Assembly (NCBI GenBank): GCA_008000375.1
Contig: SMOI01000108.1
Span: 1 to 64,000, forward strand
Direction: 5' to 3'
From: Poteriospumella lacustris
Taxonomy: Eukaryota; Sar; Chrysophyceae; Chromulinales; Dinobryaceae
Length of the DNA: 64,000 nt
Shown: one piece after another, positions 52,788 through 63,711 of the stretch
Layout: every line of letters begins with the position of its first letter
Position numbering within the stretch: the first letter of the stretch is position 1
Position numbers and translations under genes: made by a program
The notes under the pieces: generated by a model
What the model was told of the DNA's origin: nothing
What the model saw: the letters and a program-made list of their open reading frames with translations, nothing else
The model's database searches: none

Positions 52788-53870
52788 TTATATCTCGTCT
52801 TCGTCGTCCTCCGCTGACGCTGCCGTTGTCGTTGCCGCACAGCCGCAGTCACCTTCACCGTCGTGTTTCTTGCAGGCACCGTCTTCTTCCTCGTCATCGT
52901 TGAGTTCGTCGAAGATATCGCGCACGGGGAAATCGCCCACCGTCACGTTTTTACCGCGCACAAAGGCACCGTAGCCGGGTCCGCACGTGAAAATGGTACG
53001 ACCCTTCACTGTCCCGTCATTGTGGCCCAAGGGCTCATCAAACTCCACCCCGACCCAGTAGCCACCCGCAGGAATCTCCGCGATTTCACCGACGAAGCGG
53101 ACAGTGCCACGACGTGCGCCGGGCATCACCTCACAGCGTTGACCCACTTCCACCCCCTGCACAGACTCCACGCCGGGGACTTCCTTGGGCTCTTCTTCAC
53201 TGGCTGCGGCCCCGGCACCCATCACGGACGGTTTCTTGGGTTGCAACTTGAAGTTGGGGTCTTCTTTCCGCTTGTTGCGAATGAATTCACGCATCGTTCC
53301 CTTGCGCTTGTCGTAGGCCTCGTCGGAGATCTTGTACTTCTCCACCAACGAGACGTCGGTCAAACCGCCGTTACGTGACAACGAGAAAGGATCGTGATCG
53401 ATGATATGAATCTCCATGCCGGATTGAACGCTGTAATAGCCCAACATGCGACTGTTGTCGGATAGTTCGCCGATGGTGTGGCCGTTTTCCTTCAAAATCA
53501 ACTGCTGATGCTCTGGTGGCGTTCCAATATGGACACGAAAGCGCTCTTTTACTTCTGCGATCTGAAGGGATTGGGTATGAGCATGGTCAAATCCTGGACA
53601 GGCAGAAGGCGGCGCGATGATGGATGGAGAGACGTACAGTTTGGTGGAGATTAAACCGAAGATCCACGTGCTTTGTGGAAATGTTTGAATGGGTCATGGT
53701 GATAGCGACAACATCGGGAGGAAGTTGACTGTATTGCAACTACAACAAGGCAGCGAAACTCGTCAGTTGACAGCTATTGATCGCTGACCCTTGTAATGCA
53801 TATAACGTACGTGATCCATGGCCGTGACATAGTCACGAATGATTTGTTTGTCTGTTTTGAATCCGGACAT
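52788..53870 (-). CDS. TBCB: Tubulin-folding cofactor B
   Basis: Exons 53870-53811, 53739-53638 and 53561-52788, giving 311 residues, with all joints in phase. The ubiquitin-like domain is built across the three exons (VAITMTHSNISTKHVDLRF, IAEVKERFRVHIGTP, then MLGYYSVQSGMEIHIID). The C-terminal CAP-Gly domain has VGQRCEV, RGTVRFVGE, GYWVGVEFDEPLGHNDGTV and GYGAFVRGKNVTVGDFP. The family captures alpha-tubulin after CCT and hands it to TBCE. The animal protein ends DEI/DEM for tubulin binding; this one also ends DEDEI, after an unusual Cys/His segment (CKKHDGEGDCGCA) that could bind metal. Confident. Confidence 0.93.
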
Positions 53871-54438
53871 TTGTACAACTGCTAAAAAAAAGAGCTTCTA
53901 CTATTTGATTGTATTCTCCTTGCTCTCCGGCGGTCGCTATGTATCATAATTATCATGGATCATACATTCCCATCTTCTTCACAGCACCGAACAACAAACG
54001 GTCCACTTTCAAAAGTTCGATTGTTCGACGTGAGAGCGTCTCTGCAGTCCATCGCAGTGACAGCAGGAGTCCGTCGGTGATCAACCGTTTCGAAGCTGTG
54101 CAGCAGTGCGAACCATCTTATTTCTGGAGGTCGATAGGCTTTAGGCCTAACGTTGTTGTCGATCTCGTGACGCGACTGTAAGATAAGTCACGTAGTCGTG
54201 TCAATGTGTGTATTTGATAGTAGGCAAGGCATTGTTCGAGAGTGTCGCCGACGGATGGCTGATTCTTGAGTACTTAGCACACACGCTGCGGAGGCTACGA
54301 TTCCAAGTAGTTACATATCCGATCATCTTAGAGCACTCTTACTCACTGTAGTCCATAATAAGAGACTATCACAAATAAAATACATGAATGACCACATCGT
54401 TCGAGCATTCATTGATCCTTTTCTGGGCGCGGCCATAT
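53871..54438. other. Intergenic region between two minus-strand genes
   Basis: 568 bases holding the TBCB promoter and the H2A 3' region. ORFs here look random. No animal-type histone stem-loop was recognised downstream of the H2A stop. Confidence 0.5.
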
Positions 54439-55128
54439 TTACACATTGGCCGACTCCTTCTTCTTAGCAGCAGCAGCGGACTCTCTCTTCGCTTGCTCTT
54501 CGGCAGCACGCTCAGGATTAAGGGTTGATGACTTGGGGATCAAGACAGAGTGGATGTGAGGAATAACACCACCCTCGGCAATGGTGACGTTGCCGAAGAG
54601 CTTGTTCAACTCGTCGTCGTTTCTATCATTCAAATAAAAAAAATTAACGATCAGACAAAGTCATACCTCAGGAGTACGTGGGGTTCATTTTCTCACCTGA
54701 CAGCGAGTTGGATGTGGCGAGGAACAATGCGGGTCTTCTTTTGGTCACGAGCGGCATTACCGGCCAACTCCAGAACTTCAGCAGTCAAATACTCCAACAC
54801 GGCGGTCATATAGACAGCAGCACCGACACCAACGCGGTTGGAATACTTTCCTTCCTTCAAGTAGCGTCCAGTTCTCGCAACAGGGAACTGCAGACCAGCA
54901 CGGAAGCTCTTGGTGACCTTCTTCGTGTCCTTACCACGACCGCCCTTTCCGCCGCCTGCAAAAATTTAACATGTTTTTCATCAATTTCCATTCTTCATGC
55001 ATCCAAGTGCACGCTTCTTTACCGAGGGAAGTACGAGGAACAGGTCTCAACTTTTCCTCCGAATCACGCAAATTGTTCTTCAGAGTTGTTGCGCGGGCAA
55101 CGGCGCTATTGGCAGCTTTGGCAGGCAT
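54439..55128 (-). CDS. H2A: Histone H2A with extended N-terminal tail
   Basis: Exons 55128-55023, 54955-54697 and 54622-54439, giving 182 residues, in phase. The core is H2[16 protein letters not shown], the [12 protein letters not shown] loop, [39 protein letters not shown], then [17 protein letters not shown]. The docking segment VIPHIH is shared with H2A.Z, but loop 1 and the acidic patch are canonical. Exon 1 adds ~35 residues ([20 protein letters not shown], then RPVPRTSLG) before the usual GGGKGGRGK tail. No SQ motif of H2A.X is seen at the C-terminus, which is an Ala/Glu/Lys tail. Introns suggest a replication-independent gene. Divergent to ALDH6A1. Confidence 0.85.
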
Positions 55129-55517
55129 TTTATTTCAATATATATAATGGAAACACTTGATTTCGGTTATGGATGATGGCGCTGTCAGAGGGGTATCCTC
55201 GAAGGTTGCCTCATTTTGAATCACCATCGCGGTGGTCTCTTCTCAGCAAAGCTCGCCCAAACTGCCCAGAGTTCCTTTTCGCTGCCCAGAAAATCTGGTA
55301 GTTTTTCGTTTCTCGCAAACGACGAGTTTGCATGGGTGCTGTGACGGTGGAAAAGTGACTTTTCTGGAGCATCCGTTGAGACTGACATCGTCGTGGTGGA
55401 TCCGTCGCTGACTTGGCTGCGCCAATATTTTTGGTCGAAGAGGTGGTCTTGATGTTGAAGAACGGCTCAACGTCGATCACATTCCTATTTTTTTGGGTCG
55501 CAAGTGAAGTAACAACA
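55129..55517. promoter_or_regulatory. Divergent promoter of H2A and ALDH6A1
   Basis: 389 bases between start codons. TATATATAAT lies at 55139-55148, just upstream of the H2A ATG. An in-frame ATG at 55452 could add 22 residues to the dehydrogenase. Confidence 0.5.
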
Positions 55518-57295
55518 ATGGTCAAAGGTCTTTCCAACGCAGCATCAAGCAATCGCTTGGATAATTTCATTGATGGCAAGTTCGTGACGCCTGAAGGTGT
55601 GACGACTTACGTTCCGGTCGTGTCTCCTTCCGATGAAACGGTGATTGCGCAAGTGCCGTTGTCCACTGCTGCCAACGTTGATGAAGCAGTGGCTGCTGCT
55701 AAGCGTGCGTTCCCTGAGTGGAGCGGATTGACCATCAAGCAGCGCGCGGGTATCATGATGAAGTTCCACCATTTGATGGATACTCACTCCCAGGAACTGG
55801 CTGAGTTGATTGTTCGCGAAAATGGAAAGAACATCACTGAAGCTTTGGCCGATGTTGCTAAGGGAAATGAAACTGTGGAATGGGCTGCCAGCTTGCCACA
55901 GGTCGCTCCCGGCCGTGTGTTGGAAGTCTCGAAGGGTATCTCCTGTCAGGAACTGCGCAACCCCCTCGGCGTTGTTGCCGCTATTGTCCCTTTCAACTTC
56001 CCAGGTATGTATCTGTCGCATCGTGTGATGGCGTGTTCTTGTACTGTCGTAACCGCTGTGTGTTTCCCTTTCGCAGCGATGGTGCCCATGTGGACGATTC
56101 CGATCTCGCTGACCGTTGGCAACTGCGTCATCTTGAAGCCTTCGGAGAAGGTGCCCACCACGATGCAACGTATCGCTGAGCTGATGTCCGAGGCTGGTAT
56201 TCCTCCTGGCGTCTTCCAGATCGTGCACGGTGCCGTCGACGTCGTCAACGCCTTCTGCGATCACCCGGACATCGCCGCCGTCTCCTTCGTCGGATCGTCC
56301 AAGGTCGCCAACATCGTTACTCAACGCTGCAACCAAACCAACAAGCGTGTCTTGGCGTTGGGTGGTGCTAAGAACCATTTGATTGCGTTGCCTGATTGCG
56401 ACGTGGGTATGGCGGCTCGTGACATCGTCGCGTCCTTCGCGGGTTGCTGTGGTCAACGGTGCATGGCGGCGTCGGTGTTGCTCTTGGTCGACGAAGACAA
56501 GGAAGACGCTTCGTCGTCCGCGCCTGCCGTCTTGGATACCTTGTTGGAGCAGGTGGTGTCCCTGTCCGCTGCGCTGCAGGCGGGACAAGGTGCTGGACAA
56601 GTCGGTCCGTTGATCGACAACATCGCGAAGGAGCGTGTTTTGCACTACATCAACGACGCCGAAGCCAACGGCGCGAAGATCTTGTTGGATGGACGTTCTT
56701 GGGCGACTCGTGAGAAAGGTTTCTGGGTGGGACCGACGGTGATTTTGCACAGCAACCGCGAGGACAAGGCCTTGAAGGATGAGATTTTCGGTCCTGTCTT
56801 GTCGGTCTTGCGTGTTTCCTCCCGCGAGGAAGCCATTGCCATTGAGAATGCGAATCCGTATGGCAATGCCGGCTGCATCTACACGGAACGTGGTTGCAAT
56901 GCGGAATGGTTCACGAAGCGTTTCCGTGCTGCGATGTTGGGCGTCAACATCGGCATCCCCGTGCCGCGTGGTACGTCACGTCGCATCGTCTGAGCGTGGG
57001 TCGTGCTCCTGTGCTGTGTCTAATCGGACCTCTGATGTTGCCTGTAGAACCTTTCTCCTTCGGTGGCTTGTACGGTACCCTGAGCAAGTTCGGCACCAGC
57101 GACATCACTGGCGACGGTGCGATGGAGTTCTTCACGAATCGCATCAAGATCACGACGAAGTGGACCGCCTCGTACGGTACCGGCTCCGGCAACTTCGCTC
57201 AACCGTCGGCCAAGCGCGCCCGCGTGGAAAACTCTTCGTCGTCGACGGCGAGCAGCGCTGTGGAGGACAAGGCCAACTTCGATGGCCGCATGTAA
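55518..57295 (+). CDS. ALDH6A1: Methylmalonate-semialdehyde dehydrogenase
   Basis: Exons 55518-56004, 56077-56970 and 57048-57295, giving 542 residues. The enzyme oxidises methylmalonate/malonate semialdehyde to propionyl/acetyl-CoA with NAD+ and CoA in valine and pyrimidine breakdown. Seen: VAAIVPFNFP, ILKPSEKVPTTM, VSFVGSS, GGAKNH (the MMSDH form, without the usual ALDH Glu), and the catalytic cysteine in GQRCMA. Exon 3 gives EPFSFGG and the C-terminal FFTNRIKITTKW. After it come about 40 extra residues including KRAR and a Ser run, unlike the family. No clear mitochondrial presequence; an in-frame start at 55452 adds a hydrophobic stretch. Confidence 0.92.
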
Positions 57296-57654
57296 AGCCC
57301 CCCTCGCTGCCCCCACCACCCCCTCGGGTGCGAAGGATAGGCTGCCCGTCTGGGCAGCTTGTGTCGCCTTCTCGCAGCGTTTTTAGTTCCCGTCGTATGT
57401 CGACCACCGACCGCCCCCCCCCCCCCCTGTAGCCCTTCCCTTCCGCTCTCATCGCATCGCCTGTGTTAATTGTTACTTCACATTGCCTCAACGCCCCGTG
57501 ACCGTGACTGTGACCAGTCTCCTCGTGAGCTTGTCCTCGTCGTCGGTGTACGCAAAAACAGTTCAATTACAGGAGTGGACTGCATACCCACCGCAACGGG
57601 CGCCTCGAGAGGGGCAGGGGCACCCGCCTGTGTCGGAATGACGACCCAACGCGA
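57296..57654. other. Convergent 3' region with C14 run
   Basis: 359 bases between ALDH6A1 and the TPR-SGNH gene. Contains 14 consecutive C at 57414-57427. No gene seen. Confidence 0.6.
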
Positions 57655-60549
57655 TCACTTGCGACCGGACGAGGACGACGAAGACGACGGCGTAGCCTTG
57701 GCAGCCGTCGTAGAAGCCGCCGGAGCGGACCCGGCCCCGGCCGCGACCATTGGCGCTGGAGGCAAACGATTCAAATTGGCCTCGAGCAACTCCAGGTACA
57801 GCGGCGACAAGTGCGTGCCGTCGTGACGGTACTTCTCGCGCAACGTCAATCGACCCGCCGACGCTACCGCCGTCAGCTCGGCGTCGGTCATCTGCGACCC
57901 CAGACGCACGGTCGAGGGGTCCATGACCAAGTCTCCGACGAAATCCAACCAGACGATGCTCGCATCTGTACACAGTCATCGATGGGGTGAGGCCTAAGAA
58001 GGGCACGACCGGGTGACACACAGGGGCGGGGGGGGAGTGAACGTTACCCTGCAAGTCTTGAATCGCTTGGCGGTAGAAGTCGTTGTACATCATCACCAAC
58101 GCCCGCGTTTCATTCAACACCGGTGGCACGGGGTGAATATACATCTACACACCACAGACAAGGCAATGTAAGCACAAAGCACAGTCCAAAGGAGGGAGGG
58201 GGGAAGAAAGCAGAGGCATAGGCAGAGGCAGAGGCAGAGGCAAAAGTTGAAACGCACCCGAAATTTCCGCGACCGTTTCAAATCCTTCACCATCTTCACG
58301 AAGATACCGATGGTCTGCTTCATCGCCTCTTCCAACGAGGGATACAACCCACGTTCCAGGGCGGTCAACAACCCTTCACGGCAATCGATTTCACCCAGGA
58401 CAAAAATGACTTCACTGCCCAGGGGAATCGACGCGATCGTTTGGAGGAAGTTCTCTTTGGGGTAGAACTTGCTCTCGGGGCGTAGATGCCAATGCTTCAC
58501 ACCCGTGACCAGCTTCGGAATCACCAATCGAGGCAACGAGTGCACATCCAAAATCGACCAGCCGCCCGAGAGACAATGGGAATCGCCGCAGAGGTACAGC
58601 GGGCGTTGACGCGCCTGCACCCATTCCGGTTTGTTTGATTTCAACGGATCGTTCAGGGCGAAGGAGACATCTGGTAAGCCGTACAGGGCGACATGGGAAC
58701 GGACAGATAAGATCTGCACGATGTCCTGGTAATAGGCCAGTTCGTTGCGGACGAGGGTCTCGTGTAACGCCACTTGAGACTTGGCCCGAATACGCTCGAT
58801 GAGCGTGATCATCGTCGGCAAATGCGACAGCAACCCTTTCAAATAGAATACCTTCACCGTCGTGGCGTACAAGGCAATCAGATCTAATTCGCGGGTGACA
58901 AAGGGGTACATGTGATGGTCTGGGTCATCGAATGGGTTGTTCAAGGCGGCGAGACTGCCACTGCTGTTGCCACGCGAGAGGCTCGTCTCTGCATCGCTAC
59001 TGGGCGCGTCGTCGTCTTCGTCATTGGCGGCCACAACGGTGGTCGTATTGGCAGTGGCTGTGTTCGCATCACTGTCGACGGGGACTTGTTCAACCTGGGC
59101 AAAGCCACGATGATGGTTCGCCGGGGACTCCACGACCCACGTGATCTGACAACGGCGTCCGGACGACGACGACGGTGGCTGCATCGCCTCCAACATGCGA
59201 GCACAGGTCGTGTCCATGGCAATCGCATTGCTGCTTTGTTGTTGACGGAATCCCATCGACGCATTCTTGGTGTAGAAGGAGCGCAACAGGTCCAACGACT
59301 CGTCCAACGACTGTTTCACCTCGAGCACGTGCACGAGATTGAGGATGTAACTGGGGTTCTCTGGCTGCAATCGCGTGGCGATTTGATAGAGAACGACACT
59401 GGTATCCATCGCGGACATTTCCTTCACCAAGGTGCCCAAGAAGGCGTAGACCTCGGCGGACTCGGGCATGTTCGGTGGGAACTGCCGCATAAACTCTTGA
59501 AACCCTTCGCGACTCGTGAGAATATCCACCGCCAACTTCGTGATGCGGGGATCTGGCTGCTTCAAGGCAATGGATTTCAAAAAGGCCACCACCGCTTCTT
59601 CCAGCTTGCGATATTGGAAGGCAAACGAGGCGTAGGTCACGAGCACGTTGACGTTGCGATCGCAGTGCGGGTTGCCCATCAAACTGTTCAACAAATTCGC
59701 CGCTTCGTTGTGATCACCATCAGCGAACATGGCCTCGGCTTGTAAAGAAATCATATCCAAACAAAGATGTTCGTTGCGGTCCTTCGGGGCAGTGACGGCG
59801 GATCGTGCTTTCCACACCTTGACGCCCTTGTCCAAGATGTCGACAGCGTCTTCGAATTGGCCCTTTTGTACAAACGCCTTGCCCATGATATAGTAGGAAT
59901 TCGGGTTGGTACGATCCGCTTGTACCGCATTCTTGGCGTGACGAATGCTTTGATCGAAATCTTTGGTTTCCAATCCGATGAGCGCCAAGGAATTGTGAGC
60001 AAACGACGCGTCGGTGTTCTGTTGGATGAGAAGCTCAGCCAATGGCTTGCACTTCTGATAGAGTTTCTTTTTCATATTTTCCTCCAATTTGCGATGCGCC
60101 TCCAAGACTTCTGCCTTCAGAGATTGAGCAGGAGCTGCGGCGGTTGGGGTCGACTTCGCGCTCACTTCGTCTTTCGCTGCTGGCGTCGGCTTTTTGGTCT
60201 CGGTGCTCTCTGAGGCCACCTTCGTTGAAGATGAAGAAGGAGAAGGGGCATTCACACTCTTTGCGACCAAGTTAGGCTTGGAAAAGATGAAAAAGTCGAC
60301 TGCGCCCTCCTGGTCCTCGATAACGTCCGCCAAGGAAACTGTGCCAGACTTTGCCACTGCTTTTCCGTGCTCGTTACTCAATACCACGGATCGTGGCTCG
60401 AAGGATTGATTATTAACTTTTCCCAGATGCTTAGCAACGCTATCCTGGAGCGATGCTACGGTGGAATCACTTGCCACCGGAACACCGAACGTCGTGATGG
60501 GGACTGTTCCATCCTTGATTTCGACGTGGACGTATACTTTCTTCGACAT
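57655..60549 (-). CDS. TPR protein with C-terminal SGNH-hydrolase-like domain (899 aa)
   Basis: Exons 60549-58258, 58144-58048 and 57965-57655; three in-phase exons. The N-terminal ~90 residues look ubiquitin-like (KKVYVHVEIKDGTVPITTFG). A Ser/Lys linker leads to TPR-like helical repeats at ~170-480 (AHNSLALIGLETKDFDQSI, YYIMGKAFVQKGQFEDAVD). The C-terminal part has SGNH block features: LYLCGDSHCLSGG (block I, His after GDS), VIFVLGEIDCREG (block III position), and RHDGTHLSP (block V Asp-x-x-His). This suggests an esterase or an inactive relative. The tail is Ala/Ser-rich ending SSSGRK. I do not recognise an orthologue. Intron 1 carries the GCAGAG hexamer array. Confidence 0.75.
58210..58240. 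repeat. (GCAGAG)n array in an intron
   Basis: About five units, one with a T change (GCATAG), inside intron 1 of the TPR-SGNH gene. On the sense strand it is CTCTGC, the same unit as at 19648. Confidence 0.85.
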
Positions 60550-60977
60550 CCTCGAATTCAATTGAATAATCGACTACACACACTACTAATAGATCCCACA
60601 CCACCTTTCACTGTGGACGTTGGACGATTCTTCGATTAAGATCTGACGGACGTGCTGGACTTTCTTTCCATATTTCGAATCACGTCGCCCGGGGGCTGCT
60701 GCTGCGGCTGTTTCGATTTGTCGACGACCGTCACGGACCGATGACATCGATCGTGAGTGAGAGCCTTCTTCTCACTCGTTGGACCAACCATCACCTACAC
60801 CCAGCCAACCCAAATGCCTAGATGGTCCGGTAGCTGATGGACGTAGCGCAGCGCCTTGACAAAGGAATGAATAGAACAGCGACTAAACGAAGACGTGGTC
60901 ATTGTTTGCGTGGACCAAGGACATCTCTTTGTGTACTGACACATTGGTAATTGGAAGTGAGTCGGTGAAACGCAAAT
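60550..60977. promoter_or_regulatory. Divergent promoter region
   Basis: 428 bases between the TPR-SGNH and METAP1 start codons. No clear TATA box; CpG-containing words near 60690-60750. No gene seen. Confidence 0.5.
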
Positions 60978-62268
60978 ATGGCTAGCTTTGCTGCAACTGA
61001 AACCCCTAAGACTGAGGAAACCTCTGTTTCCACTGCAACTGCGGCCACCGCGGCAGTTGAAAGTCACGTCTGTGCAACTCCTGGATGCGGAAAACTCGCC
61101 CACATGGCATGTCCCACTTGTATCAAGCTTGGTATTCCTCCCAGCCGATTCTGTGGACAAGAGTGCTTCAAAAGCAGTTGGGAAGAGCACAAGAAGGTCC
61201 ATGCGGATGTGCGCAAGACCAGAGCCGTCGCGAAAGTTGATCCCAGTCAGATGCCCACGGAGTTCAAGGGTTTCCAGTTTACTGGCCAACTTCGTCCCTA
61301 TCAGAAGACTCCCCGTCGCACTGTCCCTGAGCATATCATGAGACCTGATTACGCTGAACACCCTCTCGGCTACCCTATCAGCGAGCAAGAAGATCGCCGC
61401 AACAACTCCAGCATTCGTGTTTACACTCCTGCTGAAATTGCTGGTATCCGTGAGGCTTGTCGCATTGGCCGTGAGGTTCTTGACATCGCCGGTGCTGCGG
61501 TGCGTGTGGGAATCACCTGCGACGAACTGGATCGCATTGTTCACGAGGCGACCATCGAACGCAACGCATATCCTTCTCCGTTGAACTATCATCGTTTCCC
61601 CAAGTCCGTCTGTACTTCTGTCAATGAGGTCATTTGCCACGGTATTCCTGATTTGCGCGAACTGCAAGACGGCGACATCGTCAACATCGACATCAGTGTC
61701 TACCACAACGGTTTCCACGCTGATTTGAACGAGACCTTCTTTGTGGGCAATGTCAACGAAGATAGCGTTCGTCTCGTCAAGTGTGCATATGAGTCTCTTG
61801 GGGCTGCTATTGCCTCTGTGCGCCCTGGAACTTTGTACAGGTATGAATGAGGAGTCGTCAACGGAGTCAACAGCACCTGCTCATCGCCTGTTTTCCTACA
61901 GAGATATTGGCGAGGCCATTGCCCCCGTCGCCAAGAAAGCCAAGTGCTCTATTGTCACAACGTATTGCGGCCACGGTATTGGAAGCCTCTTCCACACTGC
62001 CCCGAACGTGCCTCATTACCCTAAGAACAAGGCGAAGGGTACCATGCAACCCGGTCACATCTTCACGATTGAGCCTATGATTAACTTGGGTCAACACCGT
62101 GACGTCCTCTGGCCTGATGACTGGACTGCTGTGACTGCCGATGGATCTCGATCTGCACAGTTCGAACACACTATGTTGGTCACGGAAAATGGTGTCGAGT
62201 TGCTGACCGCCAAACCGGGTGAGCCTATTGACCGCATCGAATGGACCCGTGAGAAGTTCCAACGATAA
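60978..62268 (+). CDS. METAP1: Methionine aminopeptidase 1
   Basis: Exons 60978-61840 and 61902-62268, giving 409 residues. It removes the initiator Met from nascent chains on cytosolic ribosomes. The N-terminal MYND-like zinc finger is present ([35 protein letters not shown]). The catalytic pita-bread fold shows the five metal ligands in order: two Asp in [20 protein letters not shown], His in [11 protein letters not shown], Glu in FTIEPMI and Glu in SAQFEHTML. The His in [12 protein letters not shown] is the conserved substrate-side residue. Length is normal (human 386). Confidence 0.95.
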
Positions 62269-62691
62269 ATCTTCCGTTTCAGAACGTTGATGAAGCACCC
62301 TTCTGTTATGGCTTTTTTAAGTGTTCAACTGTATCAATCCATGTGTGTCAGGCGTCTCATCAAGTATAGAAACGGAGTATGCACCCCATTATTGGTGACC
62401 TGTACGTGTACAGTGTACCGCCCGCGCACAACCCCAGAGTTTGGATTCGTTGCGCAATCGGCAGCGAAAACTCTGGGTAAAGAGACTTGATTTTTCCTTC
62501 GGTGGCAGTTTCCAGCGGGCTCTTCATAGCGAAGAATGTTTGAGATTCTGCTTGACCATAACCCGAATAGTCGATAGGATCGTTGTCTTTGGGATCATCG
62601 GAGTACCCTTAAGTGACTTAGGTGGACGATAGTTTGTTTTGAAGCGTATCTAGTTAGTTTTTGGACCGCGAAAGCAAACGGATTTGGAACC
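62269..62691. other. Intergenic region, tandem genes
   Basis: 423 bases between METAP1 and the KDEL receptor. No trusted ORF. Should contain the METAP1 3' end and the receptor promoter. Confidence 0.5.
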
Positions 62692-63529
62692 ATGTCGATG
62701 AACATCTTTCGCCTTGCTGGTGACATGAGTCACGTCTTGAGTATCTTGGTGCTCTTGTTGCGCCTAAGAGTGACTAAGAATGCTAGCGGCATCTCCATCA
62801 AGACGCAGGAGTTGTACCTGTTAGTCTTCGTCACTCGCTATCTCGACCTGTTCACCACTTTCAATTCCTTTTACAACACGATCATGAAAATTTTGTACAT
62901 CTCCATCACCGCCTACATTGTATACATGGTGAGAGGAACAGAACCATTCAAAAGTTCATACGATCGATCGCACGACTCGTTTTTGCACTGGCAATTCGCT
63001 GTGGCACCGTGCGCAGTTCTGGCCTTGGTGACAACCTTGGCGTTTACTGGCTTTGATATCATGGAGGTAAGTTGAAGCGCCCCTCTTCTTTTTTTCTTTG
63101 TTACACGGGAGTCAATGCTAATTTGCCGCCGTTCTTTCGAAGGCCTTTTGGGAGTTCTCCATCTATTTGGAGGCAGTGGCGATCGTCCCACAGTTGATTC
63201 TCTTGCAGCGATACCGAGAAGTCGAGAACTTGACGGGTCATTATGTGTTCCTGTTGGGTATCTACCGTGCTCTCTACATTGTGAACTGGGTGTATCGATC
63301 GTACACGGAGACTCACTACCAACACAACTGGGTCGCCTACATCTCCGGCTTCATTCAGACCTGCCTCTACATCGATTTCTTCTACTATTTCTTCCAAAGG
63401 TACGTCATCTCTTCTGCCTCGTTATGGTCTGGTCGACCTTCAGTTGACTGATTTGGTTGTTTCCTTCCCATTTTCATCATCATCATCAATAGCAAATATC
63501 GTGGTGGCAAGTTCAGTCTGCCCAATTAA
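62692..63529 (+). CDS. KDELR: ER lumen protein-retaining (KDEL) receptor
   Basis: Exons 62692-63066, 63143-63399 and 63493-63529, giving 222 residues and seven membrane helices. Signature segments: MNIFRLAGDMSHVLSI, the ligand-binding GISIKTQELYLLVFVTRYLD, FWEFSIYLEAVAIVPQL, QRYREVENLTGHYVFLLGIY and the end KYRGGKFSLPN with a basic COPI-type tail. It recycles ER residents with C-terminal K/HDEL from the Golgi. The last exon is only 37 bases. Very confident. Confidence 0.96.
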
Positions 63530-63711
63530 GCAGATGCGGTGTATGCCTGGTCCTCAGTGCGCCGGTCGGTTGGGTTTGTGCTTGCAGTGCACAGGCGGGA
63601 AAGATTAGTAGGTTTCTCTTTCATGGAGAAGGAAATTTCAATCGTCGTCACCTAAATTATGAAGGGAAAGCGGCGTTGTCGCTCATTGTTCAAGCTGTTG
63701 ATGGGCTGTAA

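Noticed and set aside
55545-56750. 401-codon ORF antisense to ALDH6A1
   Set aside because: The sense frame has the catalytic GQRCMA and all family motifs; the antisense has none.
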